This document shows positions 1 through 15,100 of a stretch of 64,000 nt of DNA, piece after piece. Position 1 is the stretch's first letter; each line of letters starts with the position of its first letter. The position numbers and the translations under genes are program-made. Origin of the DNA: Lepisosteus oculatus (taxonomy: Eukaryota > Chordata > Actinopteri > Semionotiformes > Lepisosteidae); assembly GCF_040954835.1 (NCBI RefSeq), contig NC_090703.1, positions 20,039,444-20,103,443 on the forward strand, in the 5' to 3' direction. The notes beneath the pieces are model-generated. The model searched no databases. It worked only from the letters and a program-made list of their open reading frames with translations, and had not been told where the DNA came from.

Positions 1-189
1 CCCAGCTGCAGGTGCCACCGCAGTGCTGCGTTTCCTCAACAGGGCCACGAAGCTTTGCTTGGACGGCAGCCGCACTTTGGACCGCCTGAGGAAGAACCCG
101 GCCAGCAGCACCCCTCCCAGAACCACTGCCGTTATGGTATTGATCAGGTACTGCGCTGGAAACGCGAGAGGCGGATTGTCCACGTAGAT
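1..189 (-). CDS. CATSPERB: CATSPERB exon 27 (transmembrane segment, truncated by window edge)
   Basis: The open frame runs from IYVDNPPLAFPAQY through a membrane-spanning stretch to basic RRSKVRLPSKQS and is still open at position 1. The acceptor is TGTTTGCAG in phase 0. The short cytoplasmic tail and stop codon are outside. Confidence 0.92.
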   Translation of the reverse strand, partial: MYVDNPPLAFPAQYLINTITAVVLGGVLLAGFFLRRSKVRLPSKQSFVALLRKRSTAVAPAAG

Positions 190-3100
190 CTGCAAACACA
201 AAACCAACCAGTATAGAAAGTCCTAGATGTTGCTCCTCCAAGGGCAACACATGACAAACAAGAGATCAGAAGAGAGCGCCATTCAGGCTTCTCCTTGCAA
301 CACAACACGATTCTACTGCGGCAACTCGTTCAGCTTTGGACAATCCCAGCATCCCCCCTCCACAATGAGGTTACCTGCTCCGTTGTTCAACTACTCTGTC
401 TAAACATGGTTTATCAAGTCCCTTGTTCATTTAATAAAATAATACTACAATCAATCTAACTTATTCTCTGTACAATTCTTGTCAAGATGGCCCCAAGCAG
501 ACACTCTGAGAGTAACCAACCTGAACTTCTTCCACCATATCACAAAGGAGCACTCCTGGGACCACAGCAATCTGGAAGTGAAACAGTTCAGAGCCCTGCG
601 TGCGAAACAGCTCCGGTCAGAACATCTCCATCACTCAGGACCCACAATCTTTTGTATTTGACTGTGAAGATAATGCGAGAGCCTTCTTGCGTGGGTTTTA
701 AGAAACCCAAACATTATGAAAAGGGATCCAAACGTTTTGGAGGCTAAACTTTAACGCACCTAGCACTTACAGTTACACCAAGGGTCTCACTGAGCCATTT
801 CTTGAAAGAAGCCAGGGTAACGGGCTCAACAACATGGACAGGTACTGTAGCTTCTTCCATAGTTCCACCTTTAAGTGGCCCATAAAAATGTCTTAGCTAC
901 CTAAAAGCTTCAGTACGTAAAGTTTTTCTTTCATCTGGATTTGTGGCTGATGCAAAGAATATCCGGCAATTGTATACAAAGAGTATAGATATCCCAAAGT
1001 GACCACTATTTACAGATCTAATATCGATAAGAAGTCATGAAGCCTCCACATGTGGTGCTGTGACATACCTCATCTGACTTTAGGAAAAAGTGGAAAAAAA
1101 GTGTAGGATGATATTATGCCAATTGCTAAATTTGTTTCCTGTTTCACACTCCATGTAAATTCCAGCATCCTTCCTATAATATGACACTAATAAAAAATAC
1201 CATTACTTTGATGTCTGCACTCTTTCCTGCCAGATGTGCACCACACAAATATTCAGAAACAGAATACAAATTATCCTTGTGTAAAAGGCTTTTAAAATAA
1301 CCCTGATAAATTGAATCTGACAATTCCAAACCTGTCAGTTTCTTGTTAGATTTACCCTCTTAAATGCTGAGAGCAAAAGGTCAGACAACTGAGAAAAATA
1401 ATATGTTCTAAAGCACCCTGCACTGAATTACATGTTTTGAGTCATTGAAAGAATCTTACAAAGCAAGAGATCTGCAGCCCTTCAGGGTTATAGAGAGTAC
1501 TGTTAAGACGGCTTCCAAGGTAGTCCCTCATTTTAAGCATACTTGGAACTGCATTGGTACCTAAAGACATATAAGCAAACATACAATAAGTCTTGAAAAT
1601 TCAACATAATTAAACAGACCTACTTTTAACATATCCAGCATCTAACATATGTGAAATACAGTAATGCAGTGGATTCTTAATTATGTGTAAAGGAGACGGA
1701 ACTGAGTTTTCCCCAAACCCTCAAAACGTTATTATCTGCCTACCTCACCAGCTGGGTTGCTGGTCATTTCTGTCAAGCTTATTCCACTAGTTTTCATAGT
1801 ACTGTAAAAACACTCTTCAGAAGACTGGAGATCACTTTACACAGACTGTCAGATATTTCCAGACAAGGCACTCAGTTTAAAGGAAACTGCTAGTCAGGAG
1901 TGCCGATTCCTTCTTCCTACCCGAAAGGCTAAACTAAGGCTGTAAGACATACCTGTGATCTTCCAGTTAGTTTTGTTGTTGACCTCAGTAACAGTGACAA
2001 ACTCGGGGGCTGTGAGAGGCACGTTTTTGTGTCCAGGTCTTGTTATATACAAAGTGATGTTGAGATTAGTGACTGGATACATGAACCTTAAAACCTAAAC
2101 ACACAAGGACAGCGCTCAGCCAATGTTTTAAATTTAGTTAGAGAGTCAAACCGTTCCAGTTTATGTTACTCAGAAAAAAATCATACAGAACACACTAAAG
2201 AGTGGATAAAAATGAATACTTTATAGTCAGCTTTTAACATAACAGTATAATGGTACTGAAGCTTGTGTGTTTGTGTGTGATAAGAAAACCAATAAAGTTT
2301 AACAGACACAATATGTTGTTTTTCCTTGTTCTGATTTAACAAGCTCGGGGTAAGTTACCAATAACAAAGAAAACAGCAATCCCTTCTATAGGCTTGAATA
2401 ACAGGAGGTAATGTGAAACATAAAATGTCACCTCAGGAGCTTGTTATGCAGTAAGAACCGAAACAAGATAACAAAGACACCTACATGGACAGGACAAGTT
2501 CCAAAATGTCTAACGCCAGTGCACAATTTTGCACGATTCCCTGACACCAACTGCATTCCAGACAATTTTAAAAAAAGATGGCAAAGGAGTACACTTATAT
2601 AATCCATTTATCTATTGCTATTTCTTCTTTACAATTCCATAAAATGTGAACATTTTGCTACTCGGCACAAATCTAGGAAAATGAACACATTCATTTTTAA
2701 GTTTCTGATGATTCCGAACCAGAAGAAAATGCCAACTGCAGTACAGAAGTATTCTTACCATGTGCAAAATAAGAGAGTAACGGGATAATTAAACACCTCC
2801 AAGCTCCTCACCCTTTTCCGACAGTCTGAATTGGCAACCAAAGGCGAGAGCCTCAGTTCGTCCGTACAGTCGCACTCTGCGGCTGATGGTTTTCCTGCGC
2901 ACTGCTTGTACCTGCCTGTGTCCTGGGGAGGCATGAAGTAAAGAACTGTAACTGATTTTAATACATTCAACACAAAACATCACCTCTTAATTCTGGTTTC
3001 ATACAGAGGGTGGTACTTGTGCTGTACAATTGTCTCACCTTTGTACAACACAAATCATATATGGAGAAGTATTAACAAAAGAAACATTAGTGGTGGAGTT

Positions 3101-6100
3101 TAGCTATTAGGGATTCAATCAAATAACACTAGCTACTGCAGAAGGACTGGTTTTGAATATTTCTACTATATAAAGAACACAAGCCTTCAGCTTGTTATTT
3201 TCTAGTGCTCTCTAATTACTATTTATCAACCCTCTTGCCTTACCCATTTTAATCGATCTTGCTTATACAGTACCATCCGTATAGGGACAGTGAAGTCACA
3301 ATTGCTATTTTTGATTTGATATTAAAAGATGAATACAAGACAAAAGTACAGAATGTCACCTTTTATTGCTGGGTATTTCTGTGTTTATAAGTCCTACCTT
3401 GTTAGAATAACAGCACTTTTTATGTTCAATCCTCTAATTGCAGGTGAGTATAAGCATTGGCACAATTGGCTGCCAAGTGTTTATTATTGGTCAGGTGTTT
3501 CCTGTTGCACTGAGTATGTTGAGCACACATACTGTAAAAGAGCAGTGAATGTGTTTTGGATTTAGCCTTTGCTCTTCCCTTTGGTGTCTGCCTTTAGAGG
3601 CAATAGGCTTAAACATACATGAAGACTAGAGAACTGTCTATGATAGAAAAACAAGCAATCTGGCTGAATAATTAATTCAGAACCATGGCAGAGAAACTGG
3701 ACATACTATAGCAAAATCAACAATTTATCCTGAAATATCCTGAAAAAGAAAGAAACCACTGGTGTTTTTATCAACTGTCAATGACCCGATCATCTGAGGA
3801 AAACAACTGCAGATGATGATAAAAAATGACCCGAGACGTGAAGAAAAACTCTAAAACAACTGTTACTGAAATCACCCACAACACAATGTCACTGAAATCA
3901 CCCACAACGGCAGAATTATAAAGGTTACACCACAAGATGCAAACCTCTCATCAGCACCAGAAACAGAAAGGCCAGATTACAATGTGCTAAAAAGAGATGA
4001 GCCAGCAGAGTTCTGGAACAAAATGTTAAGATCAAAAGAGACAAAGCTAAACCTCCACCAAAGGCAAGGGGAAGTAGAGAAAGGAACAAACTGCGGACAA
4101 TCCAAAGCAGACCACTTCATCTGTGAAACATGGTCGAGGTATGGTCATGGACCGGGCATGCATGTCTGCCTCTAGAACTGGCTCATTACTGATGATGCAA
4201 CTAACGCTTGGAGCAGCAGAATGACGTCAGAAGTATACAGAAACATCTTATCTACAGTACCTACATTCAAGAATTACCTCCTGGCTCTTTGGCCGGCGAT
4301 TCAGCAAGACAATGTCCCAAAACACTGGTTGACACAACTCAAGAGTTTATCAAGGGAAAAGAGTGGAAGATCTTAGACTGGGCAAGTCAATCTTGAAATC
4401 TAAACAACGTTAACATGTCTTAATAAGGAGCAGGAAGACTTGAATCTTACTTCAGGGCTAAGAGGTTTAAATGACACCTAAAGCAGCAAATCTTCTGCTG
4501 CAGATCCAGCTTATACAAGTCCATTTCCAAGGTGAATAAAGACAGTCCAGCATGTCATTAAATCACTGATTTTTAATGCCTGGAACAGTTTAACTGTGCT
4601 TAACTAAACAGATGATTTGTTGAGGTTTAGAGACAATGTGGGACAAGATCAGAATTCTAAGGTCTTAAGAACCAGAGTTTCCTCAACTGAACAATTTACA
4701 GCTTTACTGATAAATACCTTTCAGTGTTTCTAATTTCAAAACATAGGTATTTAGGGCGATCTGTAAGACTATCTGCAATAGGGTTCTTTGGGACCTTGGT
4801 TTAAGACCCCCTACTATACATTCTGTACAGTCCTGGGCTGGAAGGAGCTAGGCAACAGGATCAGTGAAAGCTGGAGCAAAACTAAAGGGGAAAGAAATGA
4901 ATTAATCCTGGAAACAAATCGGCGCCTCTTTCTTCACCTTGGAGATCTGGTAGAATTCCCTTGGGCGCGGACGGCTGGGATCGGCGTTATAGATATTGTC
5001 AGAAACAGGGATGGCAATCCCCAGCTGGGATGGAGGCCTGTAGTTAACCTAGCACACAGGAATATGCCAATGAGAATGAGCATCCACATCAGGCCCCATG
5101 AAGCTAGGCTATAGGCTCTGAGCGCAGGAAACCAAGAGTATGGATTCATAAAAAAAGTAAGACAGAAAGTCTGTATGTTTGCCCCATTTACAGTAGAATA
5201 TTGTGTTCAATATGGTTCAGCATACCACAGAAAAGATACTATATCTATTACTTATAGACTATAGATTGCTTCACATTTTGTAGTGGAACAAGGACACAAG
5301 ATCACAATTGGAAAATGAAGGGCAATTAATTTAAGACACAGAATATGAAACACTTCTTTTTTACCCAAAGAGTGGAGGATGTCTGGAACAGGCTTTCCAG
5401 TCAGGTGGATGAGGCCCAACCCCTTTAAGACATGGCTGAGCAAGATTTTAGATTCGCTGCCACGAAGATGAGGCCAAATACCAGACCATTTTTCTGTTCT
5501 AATGAAAACTAACATGAAGACCTACTGCATTTCAACAGCATTCCAAAGTGAGATAACCATTTACACACTGTACTGTTCTGTAAACAGCTCAGCTTCAATT
5601 GAAGGGGGCACAGTTTATTGTGCCATGGTAATGCATAGATACAAAATATTGGCATACAACCTGTAAATGGCTGAAAGACCATGTCAGTCCTAACTAATAA
5701 TAAACTACTGAAAATACTTTAAATATGCTGAGTGGAGACCTACTAAAACAAATGGAAAAAAGTGTGTAAAACTAAACAGTTCCTTACTGACAGCTCTCTA
5801 ATTAAAGCGGAAACGCAGTCCCAATTTTCAGACCAGTTATTGACTCTTGGTAACAAAATTAATTCATTGCCATTATACAAAAAAATTACAAATTTTTAAT
5901 TAAGCACAAAATCGTGAGCCTTGTGAAAGTACAGTAAGTCGCAAACTCGCATTCGAGTTCCCACGGACTGTGATGTGAAACCAGTCGCAGAACATGGTTT
6001 TACAAGTTAACGTGTACATTATTATATGTTTATTGTGGTTTAAAATATGTTCATCAATGCTGATTCTTTCTAACCCCGAAATATAAAAATAGTGTTGCAG

Positions 6101-9100
6101 TGTCCTTCTAAGGGGCCCCGAACTTACCGGAAGATCAATCAATCTCTTAACGCCCTTTGAGTCCCTGGGGTCACCATGCAGCCAGTCTTGTGCACTAATG
6201 ACCTGGTCCGGAATGTACCTGATGCGCAGGCCTGTGGGACAGGAGTTCTGCAGAGTGAAAACAAAAGGGGTGGAGGTGCACAGAAGAGAGGCCTCTGGGA
6301 TGCTCACTATCACCGTCGTCTGCCCCTGTCAAAGAGAACAACACAGAACAGAACTAAGATTACAGCATCCCCTCTCCTACCAGGAAGGCTGAGGGAGTGA
6401 GAAAGAAATGAACTCTGCTTTATTAATCAGAGCCACAGATCATATGACGCACAACACAAAGCAGAAATCGGTGGAGACCCAAACACAGCAGTACCTGGCA
6501 CCCCTGGCTTGCATGTCACGCAGGGCCTTTGGAACATGCCTGAAGGAAAGGGTGATATTTAATCAAGGGAAAAAAATGGATAACTCCAAAAGGCAGGTAA
6601 TTATTTCACCAGAGGGGGCAGGTAATTATTTTAATATATCGCAGATCTCCTCATAATCAGGTTCTTGATATGAAGCAGCATTTGGATCTCATTAGAGCGA
6701 AAGGGGCTACTTCACCTTTTGAAAAAAATTGCTGAAGGCAGTGATGTTCAGGATGTGGTTGTTTGCCCTGTCCCAGCTATGAGCAGTTGTCACTTTCAGA
6801 AGCGAAGGATTCCCTATAGTAAATTTCATCAGCTTCTTATGAAAAACCAAAGTTTCTGTTAATGTAAGAAGAAACAGATTTTAAAACTGTGCAACACCTG
6901 AAATAATCCAACTTGAAAGAGTTTTCTCAACCACATCAATAAAAATACAAAATACACACAGAAGGTGTCAAAGACACAGCTCCTTTAAAATAAGATATTT
7001 TATTAAAGAAACTAAATAACCTGCGTGACCTGTCTGTTTTGTATGCTTGGGTCAAAGGAATGAAATGGGTTTACGGTGACTCACGAGAACCAAAAACAGA
7101 TGCCTTGAAGCTGAAAGTGAGTTCCTCCTTGAGGTTGATGTACACAAGTGAGTTTGTCCGTAAATTGTTGAGAGACTGAAGCGTATGTCTACACTCTCCC
7201 TCCATCAGCTTCCATGCGCCTCTGTTCATCGCATTAAACAGCAGCCACTCTCCAGGGCTGTAGGTCTTGTTAAAGGGCACTATTGTGGGCAAGGTGGGCA
7301 GTGCCAAAGCTGCCCTGCTGTCAAAAACCCCGGTGATTAAATAGCTGCTGGAGCCAGGAATCACCACCGTCTTTCCAATGTGTGTGTCCTGAAATCCTGG
7401 AGAGAATGCTGTCAAAACATAAGTAAAGTCACGAGAATTGGCAAACCTCTAAGATAGTCACAAGTGGTCAAGGTACATGAGGGAGCATAAGCACATGAAA
7501 CGCTTACGCCTCAATTTAGAATATTTCTGTAGTTACTGCTGAAAGGGAAAAAAAACACTGCACAGAATGCAGTAAAACAATTCTAAAGCACAGGAAATAA
7601 ACATGATAAAAATATTAAGAAATATCCCAAGAAGAAACTTTCCACCCATTATTAGTTCATATACTCAGAATTGTAACTATCATTCATTCCCTAACTGCTG
7701 CTTCTCTGCGGCAGGACTAAAAATCCTTTGTAAAAAACGAGTGTGGTGCTGGAATTGTGGGATAACAAAGACATTCAACTGGTCTTGGATGACCCAAGTC
7801 ATGAGCTCAGTAGACCCATTAGTGCTATCCTGCCTTACTTACAGGGATTCTCTAACCGCAGAATGGCATTTGGTCCTTTGCTAACAGTTAGCCTGCACCT
7901 CTGGATGGGTTCTGTAGTTAGCCTTTCACCTTTGAAACCCTCCAATATCTCTGCCACGGCTACAGCCACAAACCCTTCTGCAGTGCGTCTCCGATACACT
8001 TGTGTTATCACTCCTGATCCTCCAGTGCTGAAATGACAGGGCTTTCAGTGATTAGTGCTAAAACCCAGCAAGGGGATGAGAATAAAGACACCATGTTTTT
8101 TGTCCGCACATGGGCTTGACCAGAGCGTAGTTATCCACTGTAGATTTTTCTCTTTTACAGAAGACCTGCTCTTATGCATACCGGAAGTGGCGGCTGAAAA
8201 ACAGCTCCGTCAAAGGTGCAGCACAGCACAAATGGAGGACGACTATAAAGAGACAAAGTAGTCTGATTTTTGATCATCCCCTTCAGAGACTCAACTAGAA
8301 ACCATCCACTCTGGGATCATAGCCATTAATACCTAGTCTGATTACATAGGTCTATATAGTACACTAAGCATTTCTTTCCCCTGGGATCTGACCTTGATCA
8401 CTGGGTAGGGATCTCATTGTACCCTGAGCCTTACACACTTGGGTTCATCACCCAGGAGAAAAGCAAGGAGAATTAATGTGTATTCAAGTGGCATACAGGG
8501 GACTTCAGAACAACTCTGTGGGTCTTAAAGCAAAACTGCAACGCAATTGTTATATTTTGGAGAAGGAAAGAATCAGCATTGATAAGTGCTTTTCAATACA
8601 CAATAAAAGTAAAATGTACACATTAACCTCCAATTTACATCACAAAAAAGATAACATTTCCATGTGCAGCGCCATATTCTATAATTCAGAACAAAGCAAC
8701 AAAACTTCCAGTGGTGGGATACAGCCTTATTACACTGTAAGGAAGCAGGGTGGTGAATACATCTCTTTTAATCCAATAGAAATATTGCTCTCGATTTCAA
8801 CTACTTGTTAACTCTGCCTACAGAGATCACACTGAATATTTCTGTGGTGAAATGTCTGCTGCAGAGCCTGTACTTATTCGCTTGTACACCTAATCACATA
8901 AGTCATTACAGTGACTATTGAGCAGGAAGGGCCGTTTCATGTTAGAATTTGTGGGAACTCGAATGTGAGTTTGAGACAACATGGCGATTTATACTACTCT
9001 CATAAAGTTCACGATTTAGTTTGAAATTTGCCACATTTTTCTATTACGTCAAATAATTTCTAACTGAAGTTTAATAACAGGTCTGAGAAACTGGGACTGC

Positions 9101-12100
9101 AGTTCTCCTTTAAATACATTCTTTCTCATACAGTGTGCCATACTGCAGCCAGGAAAGATGACAGACCAATTACCTTAACCTGATGACTTTGCCAACGTGA
9201 GAGGGGGAGAACAGACTGGGTCCAGTTACCAGGGAGGGGCTGCTTAGTGGGAGGTGCTCATGAAATAGCACTGTCTTGTCACTCGTGTACTGCAGAGCAA
9301 GAGCCCCTTCAGAGCTCTGGTCATCATGCTAATGAAAAAAGCAAAACAGAGTAAAAATGTCAATTCTGGAGGTCAATGTTAAAAAATATATAAATGCAAT
9401 AATGCACCTGGTTTCCAGACTATGATCTATATTTAAAGTCACTACCAAGAAAAAATAATTTAAGCATAAGCATCACTTCTGCTGTGGTCTGCATCACTTA
9501 GTAAGGATGACAAGAGAAGTTCAGCTCTCGTATATACCGTAACAGTCAGGCAATACTTATTCTTTTTCTCTAGAGTGGATGTGTTCATATTTTCCTTCAG
9601 AGTGGCTATGTCCTTGAATGTCTTACCTATTCATGATGTGATTTGAAACTTTTTTTTCAAATACCACACCTAGAGGAAAGCACAACTTATCACTAGTCAC
9701 TACACAGTACAAACTCACAGCATGCTTCCTACAGGAAATCTGTCTCACCTGTATCAAGGAAGTGGTCGGAATATTGTCTACATTCAAACCATTGGGACTC
9801 TGCGCATGTAAAGACAGGATGATTAAGGAGCCCAGGTGATCGCAGTACAAAGTGGAGACGCTGTGTTGTGACTGATTCAGTTTGGCATACCTCCCCATGT
9901 CTGCAAAAACAAAGCTCACTATCTTTCAACCAGGCTAAGATCTTAACTGATCACATGTGCAAAAGACACCTTTATAAGGAAAGAGGAGCAAAGAGGGTGA
10001 GTAGGGAGGTTTCTAATGTCATATTTCTAGTTATTTAGCATTCAGTCCTAAATTAGTTACCTGCCTTGCTCAAGTAGATGCTGCCAAGGTTTGTGACAAA
10101 CACCACTGTCTGGTCATGAATGCAGCTGACAGCATTAACAACCGATTCACCTTCCAGAGTGATGATCCTGCTGAAAGAAGACCCTCCATCTGCTGAGGAC
10201 CACACCTGAGTAAAATGTGAAAATACACATCTTTTCTCTGGGGCCTCTACTCACAACAGCAGCTTTGCTAGTGCTGCCACAATTCTGGGGTAAAATACTG
10301 TGAGAGAGAACAGGTTTGTCAAGCTTTAAATGTAATTTAAAACTTTTAAAACAATCGAAAGTGCTATTTGTTCAGGTAGCCCAATTCAGGTTTGCCTTAT
10401 TCTTGCTTTGACATAACGTGTCCTTCCAAACAATCAGCATAAATGACTTGAGGAGGGCAGGGTAAACAATCAAAAGCCAAAACACATGCCTTCTTGTACA
10501 TGAAGCAAAACAGTGATGAAACTGACAATGAATAAGAAGAGCAAAGTCCTTTTGGTGCGACTTGCCTTCCTAATAATACTGCATAATGGTAATTAATTAA
10601 TAATGCCAGTTTACTGAAGGACCCCTGTACTGTATCAAAATGTTTTGTCAATGGCCTTTTCATTTTACTTTACTGAAACAGACCGTGTAAGAATTAACAG
10701 CACCTTCTGTTCTCTGCTAACACCATTTGGCCACTAGAGGTAAGCCAAATACAGCACACTGAGTTTTCAAGAAGAGCAAGTACAGACACATAGAGTGAAA
10801 ATTATACAGGTACTTCCATTTGTATTTAGTGCCCACAAATACATTCCAGATTGAATTACTAGAAAAAGTAACGTAAGGATAAAATGCAAATTTTAGGATG
10901 AAAATCACATTTATAAATATGTGCAAAAAGATAAATTAATCTCAAATGTGAACTAAACTCTAAAATTATAAGTATTTTATTTAAGAAGCTTCAAAAATTG
11001 TAATAAAACAGAAAAATTAAGAAACAGGCATACAACAAAACAACAAAAGACAGCCAGTCAATGAACAAAGAGCTCAAACATTTTACAGTTCATGCAAGTG
11101 TAAAGAAAAACAATCAGGGATAAGTAACAAAGCCAAATCTTGTTAAAACATTCAAGAAAGGACTACAGATCTTACGGCATCGCTGCAGAGTGCTTGTCCT
11201 ATAGAAACAAGTCCTTTCCTTTGTAAATGACGAGATCAACTGAAATCTTGAAATGGGCCAACTCTGTAACTGAGCCAATTCTTGAAACATGCCGAACCAC
11301 AAAACTATTTTTATATTTCGAAATTAGAAAGAATCACTACTGATGAGTGCATTTCAAACCACAATAAAATAAATGTAAGTAACTGTGTACATCACAATAC
11401 GGATAAAATTTCCAGGTATGCAGAGCACCAAATTCTGAGATTCAGAATGAGGCAACAAAACTTCTTGTGATGCGTTGTGGCCTTATTACATTAATAACTG
11501 GTCTGAGAAATTGGGACTGCAGTTCCCCTCTAATGAAGTAGAACCTGGTGGTCGAGCTTGGCTCCCTTCATGCTTAGAGCAAATTAATATATGCTATCTA
11601 TTGTAAACGAGAATCCACAATTAAGAAGAACCTATAATAACATTACCCTTAGTCCCATTCCAAAACCTTGCACTCTCTTTACTAGCCTAAACAAATTTTA
11701 GGCTAATGTAAATAGACACGCAAGCATGTGAACAGGATATCACTTGTCATTATAATATAGTATTATTATTATAATACTCAGAAAGCCATCCATCCATCTT
11801 CAATCCCTTAGAGAGTGTTGGTGAGTCAGAGCAGGGCAGGTAGGCAGGACCACACCCTGGACAGGATGCCAGTCCATTGCAGAGCAACATAAGCAACCCA
11901 GCTGCAGTTTTCACTCAGACCTCACAGATTCTGCACTGCACCAGTATATCAATAGCTACATGAGTTACATGAGAAATGTTGCCAACAAGTGGGCCATTCG
12001 GCCCATTTAGCCTGAATGGATCCAAGGATCCCAACCCGCTGTTTCTTGAAAGAAACCAGGGCATCAGTTTTAACAACATAAGTAGCTTGTTCCACACACC

Positions 12101-15100
12101 CATAACCCTTTATGTAAAGAACCTCCATGTCTCAGTTGTAAATGCACTTCCACTATAGTTTTCACATGTGCCTTGTGGGTCATGATTCATTCATGATTCT
12201 GAAAATTACCTCTGATCCATATAGGTACAGCTCGTGGCTATTTGGATGGAATAACATCCCATGGGAAATGAAATTCAATCGGACCGGAGGAAATCTGGCC
12301 TTCTTCTTCAGCACTGGACCCCTCATTCCAAAAACTGAGACCTTTGCACCCTTTTCCTGCGAGAACAAAAAGCAGGCAAGACACCTTTAGTCCGCAGCAG
12401 ACAAATAGATTTAAAGAGGTCAAAAAGATGGATAATCCATACCTGGGTATAGGACAAAACAATTCCAGTATGCTGCTGTCCGTCATAAATGAAGGACACA
12501 TGTCTATGTGAAGTCATGTTGGAAATATCGCAGCTGTGCCACTCTGTAAAAGGGTCTCTGCTGTATAAACACTGAGATGCCTACAGAAGGAAAAAAAAAC
12601 AGAATATGTCCACATAGCTTTCAGATGTAAGAAAATCCTGGGAATTCATTCTAAGATTTAAAAATACAGCACTCCTTTTGCCTTGTTAATTCTGGCTTGT
12701 TAAATGCTCTCACTGGTCCATCCCTTGAGTTTCAATGAAACAATTCAATGAAACTGAATATAAACTGTGCTTGCAGTTTCCACTGAATCCTGAATAGTAC
12801 AGCAGTGAAAGAATTTCATTGTATCTACTTAATCAAGACCCACAGAAGGCTGATGTATTAAACTCATCAGTAACATTGCATCACAGGTACACTACACACA
12901 ACACGAATTGCGAGAGTAAATGAAACATTTTGGTAAAAACTGAAAATCCACTTACCTTGTTTTCCACATCAGTCCCACTTGATATCAGACTTACATAATC
13001 ATCTGAAGACAGAACAAGGTCAGAAGATACATTATCAAATATGCACCAGTAGAATTAAGTCCATTATTACACTGTTTCAACTACACTTTGTACTAAGATG
13101 ACTGACCTATTAATTTCCTACTTCTATGCCTTACATACTCACGTACCACTCTGTGTAGAACAATGTACCCTATGTTACCACTTTGTACACAAAAATGCCA
13201 CCAAAACAACTCACATGTATTGCAGTAGCCTGAAGAGTAAGTAAGAACTAGAACAAGCAGAGATCGAATGGTGAAACAGACAATTATAGGCTCATATCAC
13301 ACCTCCAATGATCAGCAATGTAAAACTGAAGTTGAGAATTAAAAATCCTTTGTAAACTGTAAAAACTACCTTGAAAATTTGCCTTGTCGTGTAAACAGTG
13401 ATGTGAGTACCACAGTGTAGTGCTGGAATAATCCATCTAAACAAACAAAAAAAATAACAATTGTTTCAATAAATAACCATTTAAATTGTTTTAAAACTGT
13501 AATTGTTATTAATTTTGGTTGCTTTATACTTTTCATTCATTCATACATCTGGGCATTTTACGGAAGCAATGTGAGTGAAATCAAAAACACAACAGCACTG
13601 CCCCACCAGGGTCTGAATCCACATCCTGTAAATTCAGTCCAGAGCCCTAACCACAACTCCACACTTCTGTGTTTGAAAAATATTAAAGCAAGGGTATATT
13701 ACTCACAGCATTCAATACTGAATCTGGTTTCTTTTAAATTCCAGAATAAAATTTACACTATTTGAAAAATGCAACAACAAAACCAAAATCAGGAGAAATG
13801 TGCCAGTGAACAAAAACGTGATGTCTTCCTAGTAAAGAATTTAACCATAACTGTTACAATCATGACTCAAGATCTTTTATTTACTCACCTGTGTTAAACT
13901 GGAAATATCCAGTAATGTAAACTGTAAGTGAAAAGAAATCATTAGCATTTTTTTATGTACAACACAAATTATTTTAGAAACTAAAATGCATTTCCTAACA
14001 AAACCATTGTCCAGCAAGCATGAAAATTTACATTCTGAAAGAAAAATCCAACTAGTACATCAGAGAAAGTTTGTATTATAGTAGGTTGTACAGTAGGTAC
14101 AGTACATCGCCAAGGAGTAGGAAAACACCCAACACTTTTTAAAATCCATTTGCATACATTCAGAGATCCTGTTCCTTGGGAAGTCATATCCTGACTCAGG
14201 AATAGCCCTTTAGTAGTTAAGAGGAACAAGTAGTAGTTTGTCAGCTTCACATCGACAGTGGCAAGCCCGATGCAGTCTGAAACAGAAGGACAACAGTGCT
14301 TCATGAGCCGCAGATGAATAGAGCAGGGAGGACACAATCTAAGCAAATACTGTACATTTTACTTTTAGATGTTTGTATAGGGGGCAGCACGGTCCTGCAG
14401 TGGTTAGCATTGCTGCCATGGGATCTTTAGCAACCCTGAAGTCAGGACCTTGATTTTATACCTCCTCCTACACCACAGTGTTCCTGGTTACCCTGGGGTA
14501 CTGGGTTGGAGAATTTGGTCCACAGAGGTAACTGCCTCCTATCAGTCCATGGGTACCCCTTACAGGAGCAAACTGGTTATCCTTAGAGGTGCTCCTTCCC
14601 AGGACTGACCAGCTTTGCTTAGCCATTGAGACCTGACAAGATCAGACCACAAGGTGCTGCTGATCCCACCTGTTGAACACTAGGTGTCACTGCAGCTTCA
14701 GTACACAGAGATGACTGTTGTTGCAAATACACCCTTAATTTAAAAAGTCTGCTCACTGGATAATTGTGATATTCACTCAGGAAGCATCTAATACACTCAC
14801 TCTTTAGCAAGCTCACTACACTGAGGGTAGCCTATTTATATATCAGACAGAAAAACAACTGCTTATTTCTAACAAATGTGTGGGCATTTACAATTCTCTA
14901 GAAACACTAAAAAATAACTCAAGATACAATTCAAAATCAGTATCGCCTTCATTCTCCAAGTACATTTCATGTACAAGGAATTTTACTTTAATGCACCTGA
15001 TGCTGCAAAAACATTCTACATATACCATACACAAACAAGACAATAGACCACATTAGGTATAATAGCACATTCTGTATAACTAGGAATTCTGGTAAGGCAA

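Noticed and set aside
5900..6127. Extension of CATSPERB exon 22 leftwards
   Set aside because: Open by chance into a dispersed repeat; the GTAAGT donor at 6127-6126 joins exon 23 in phase.
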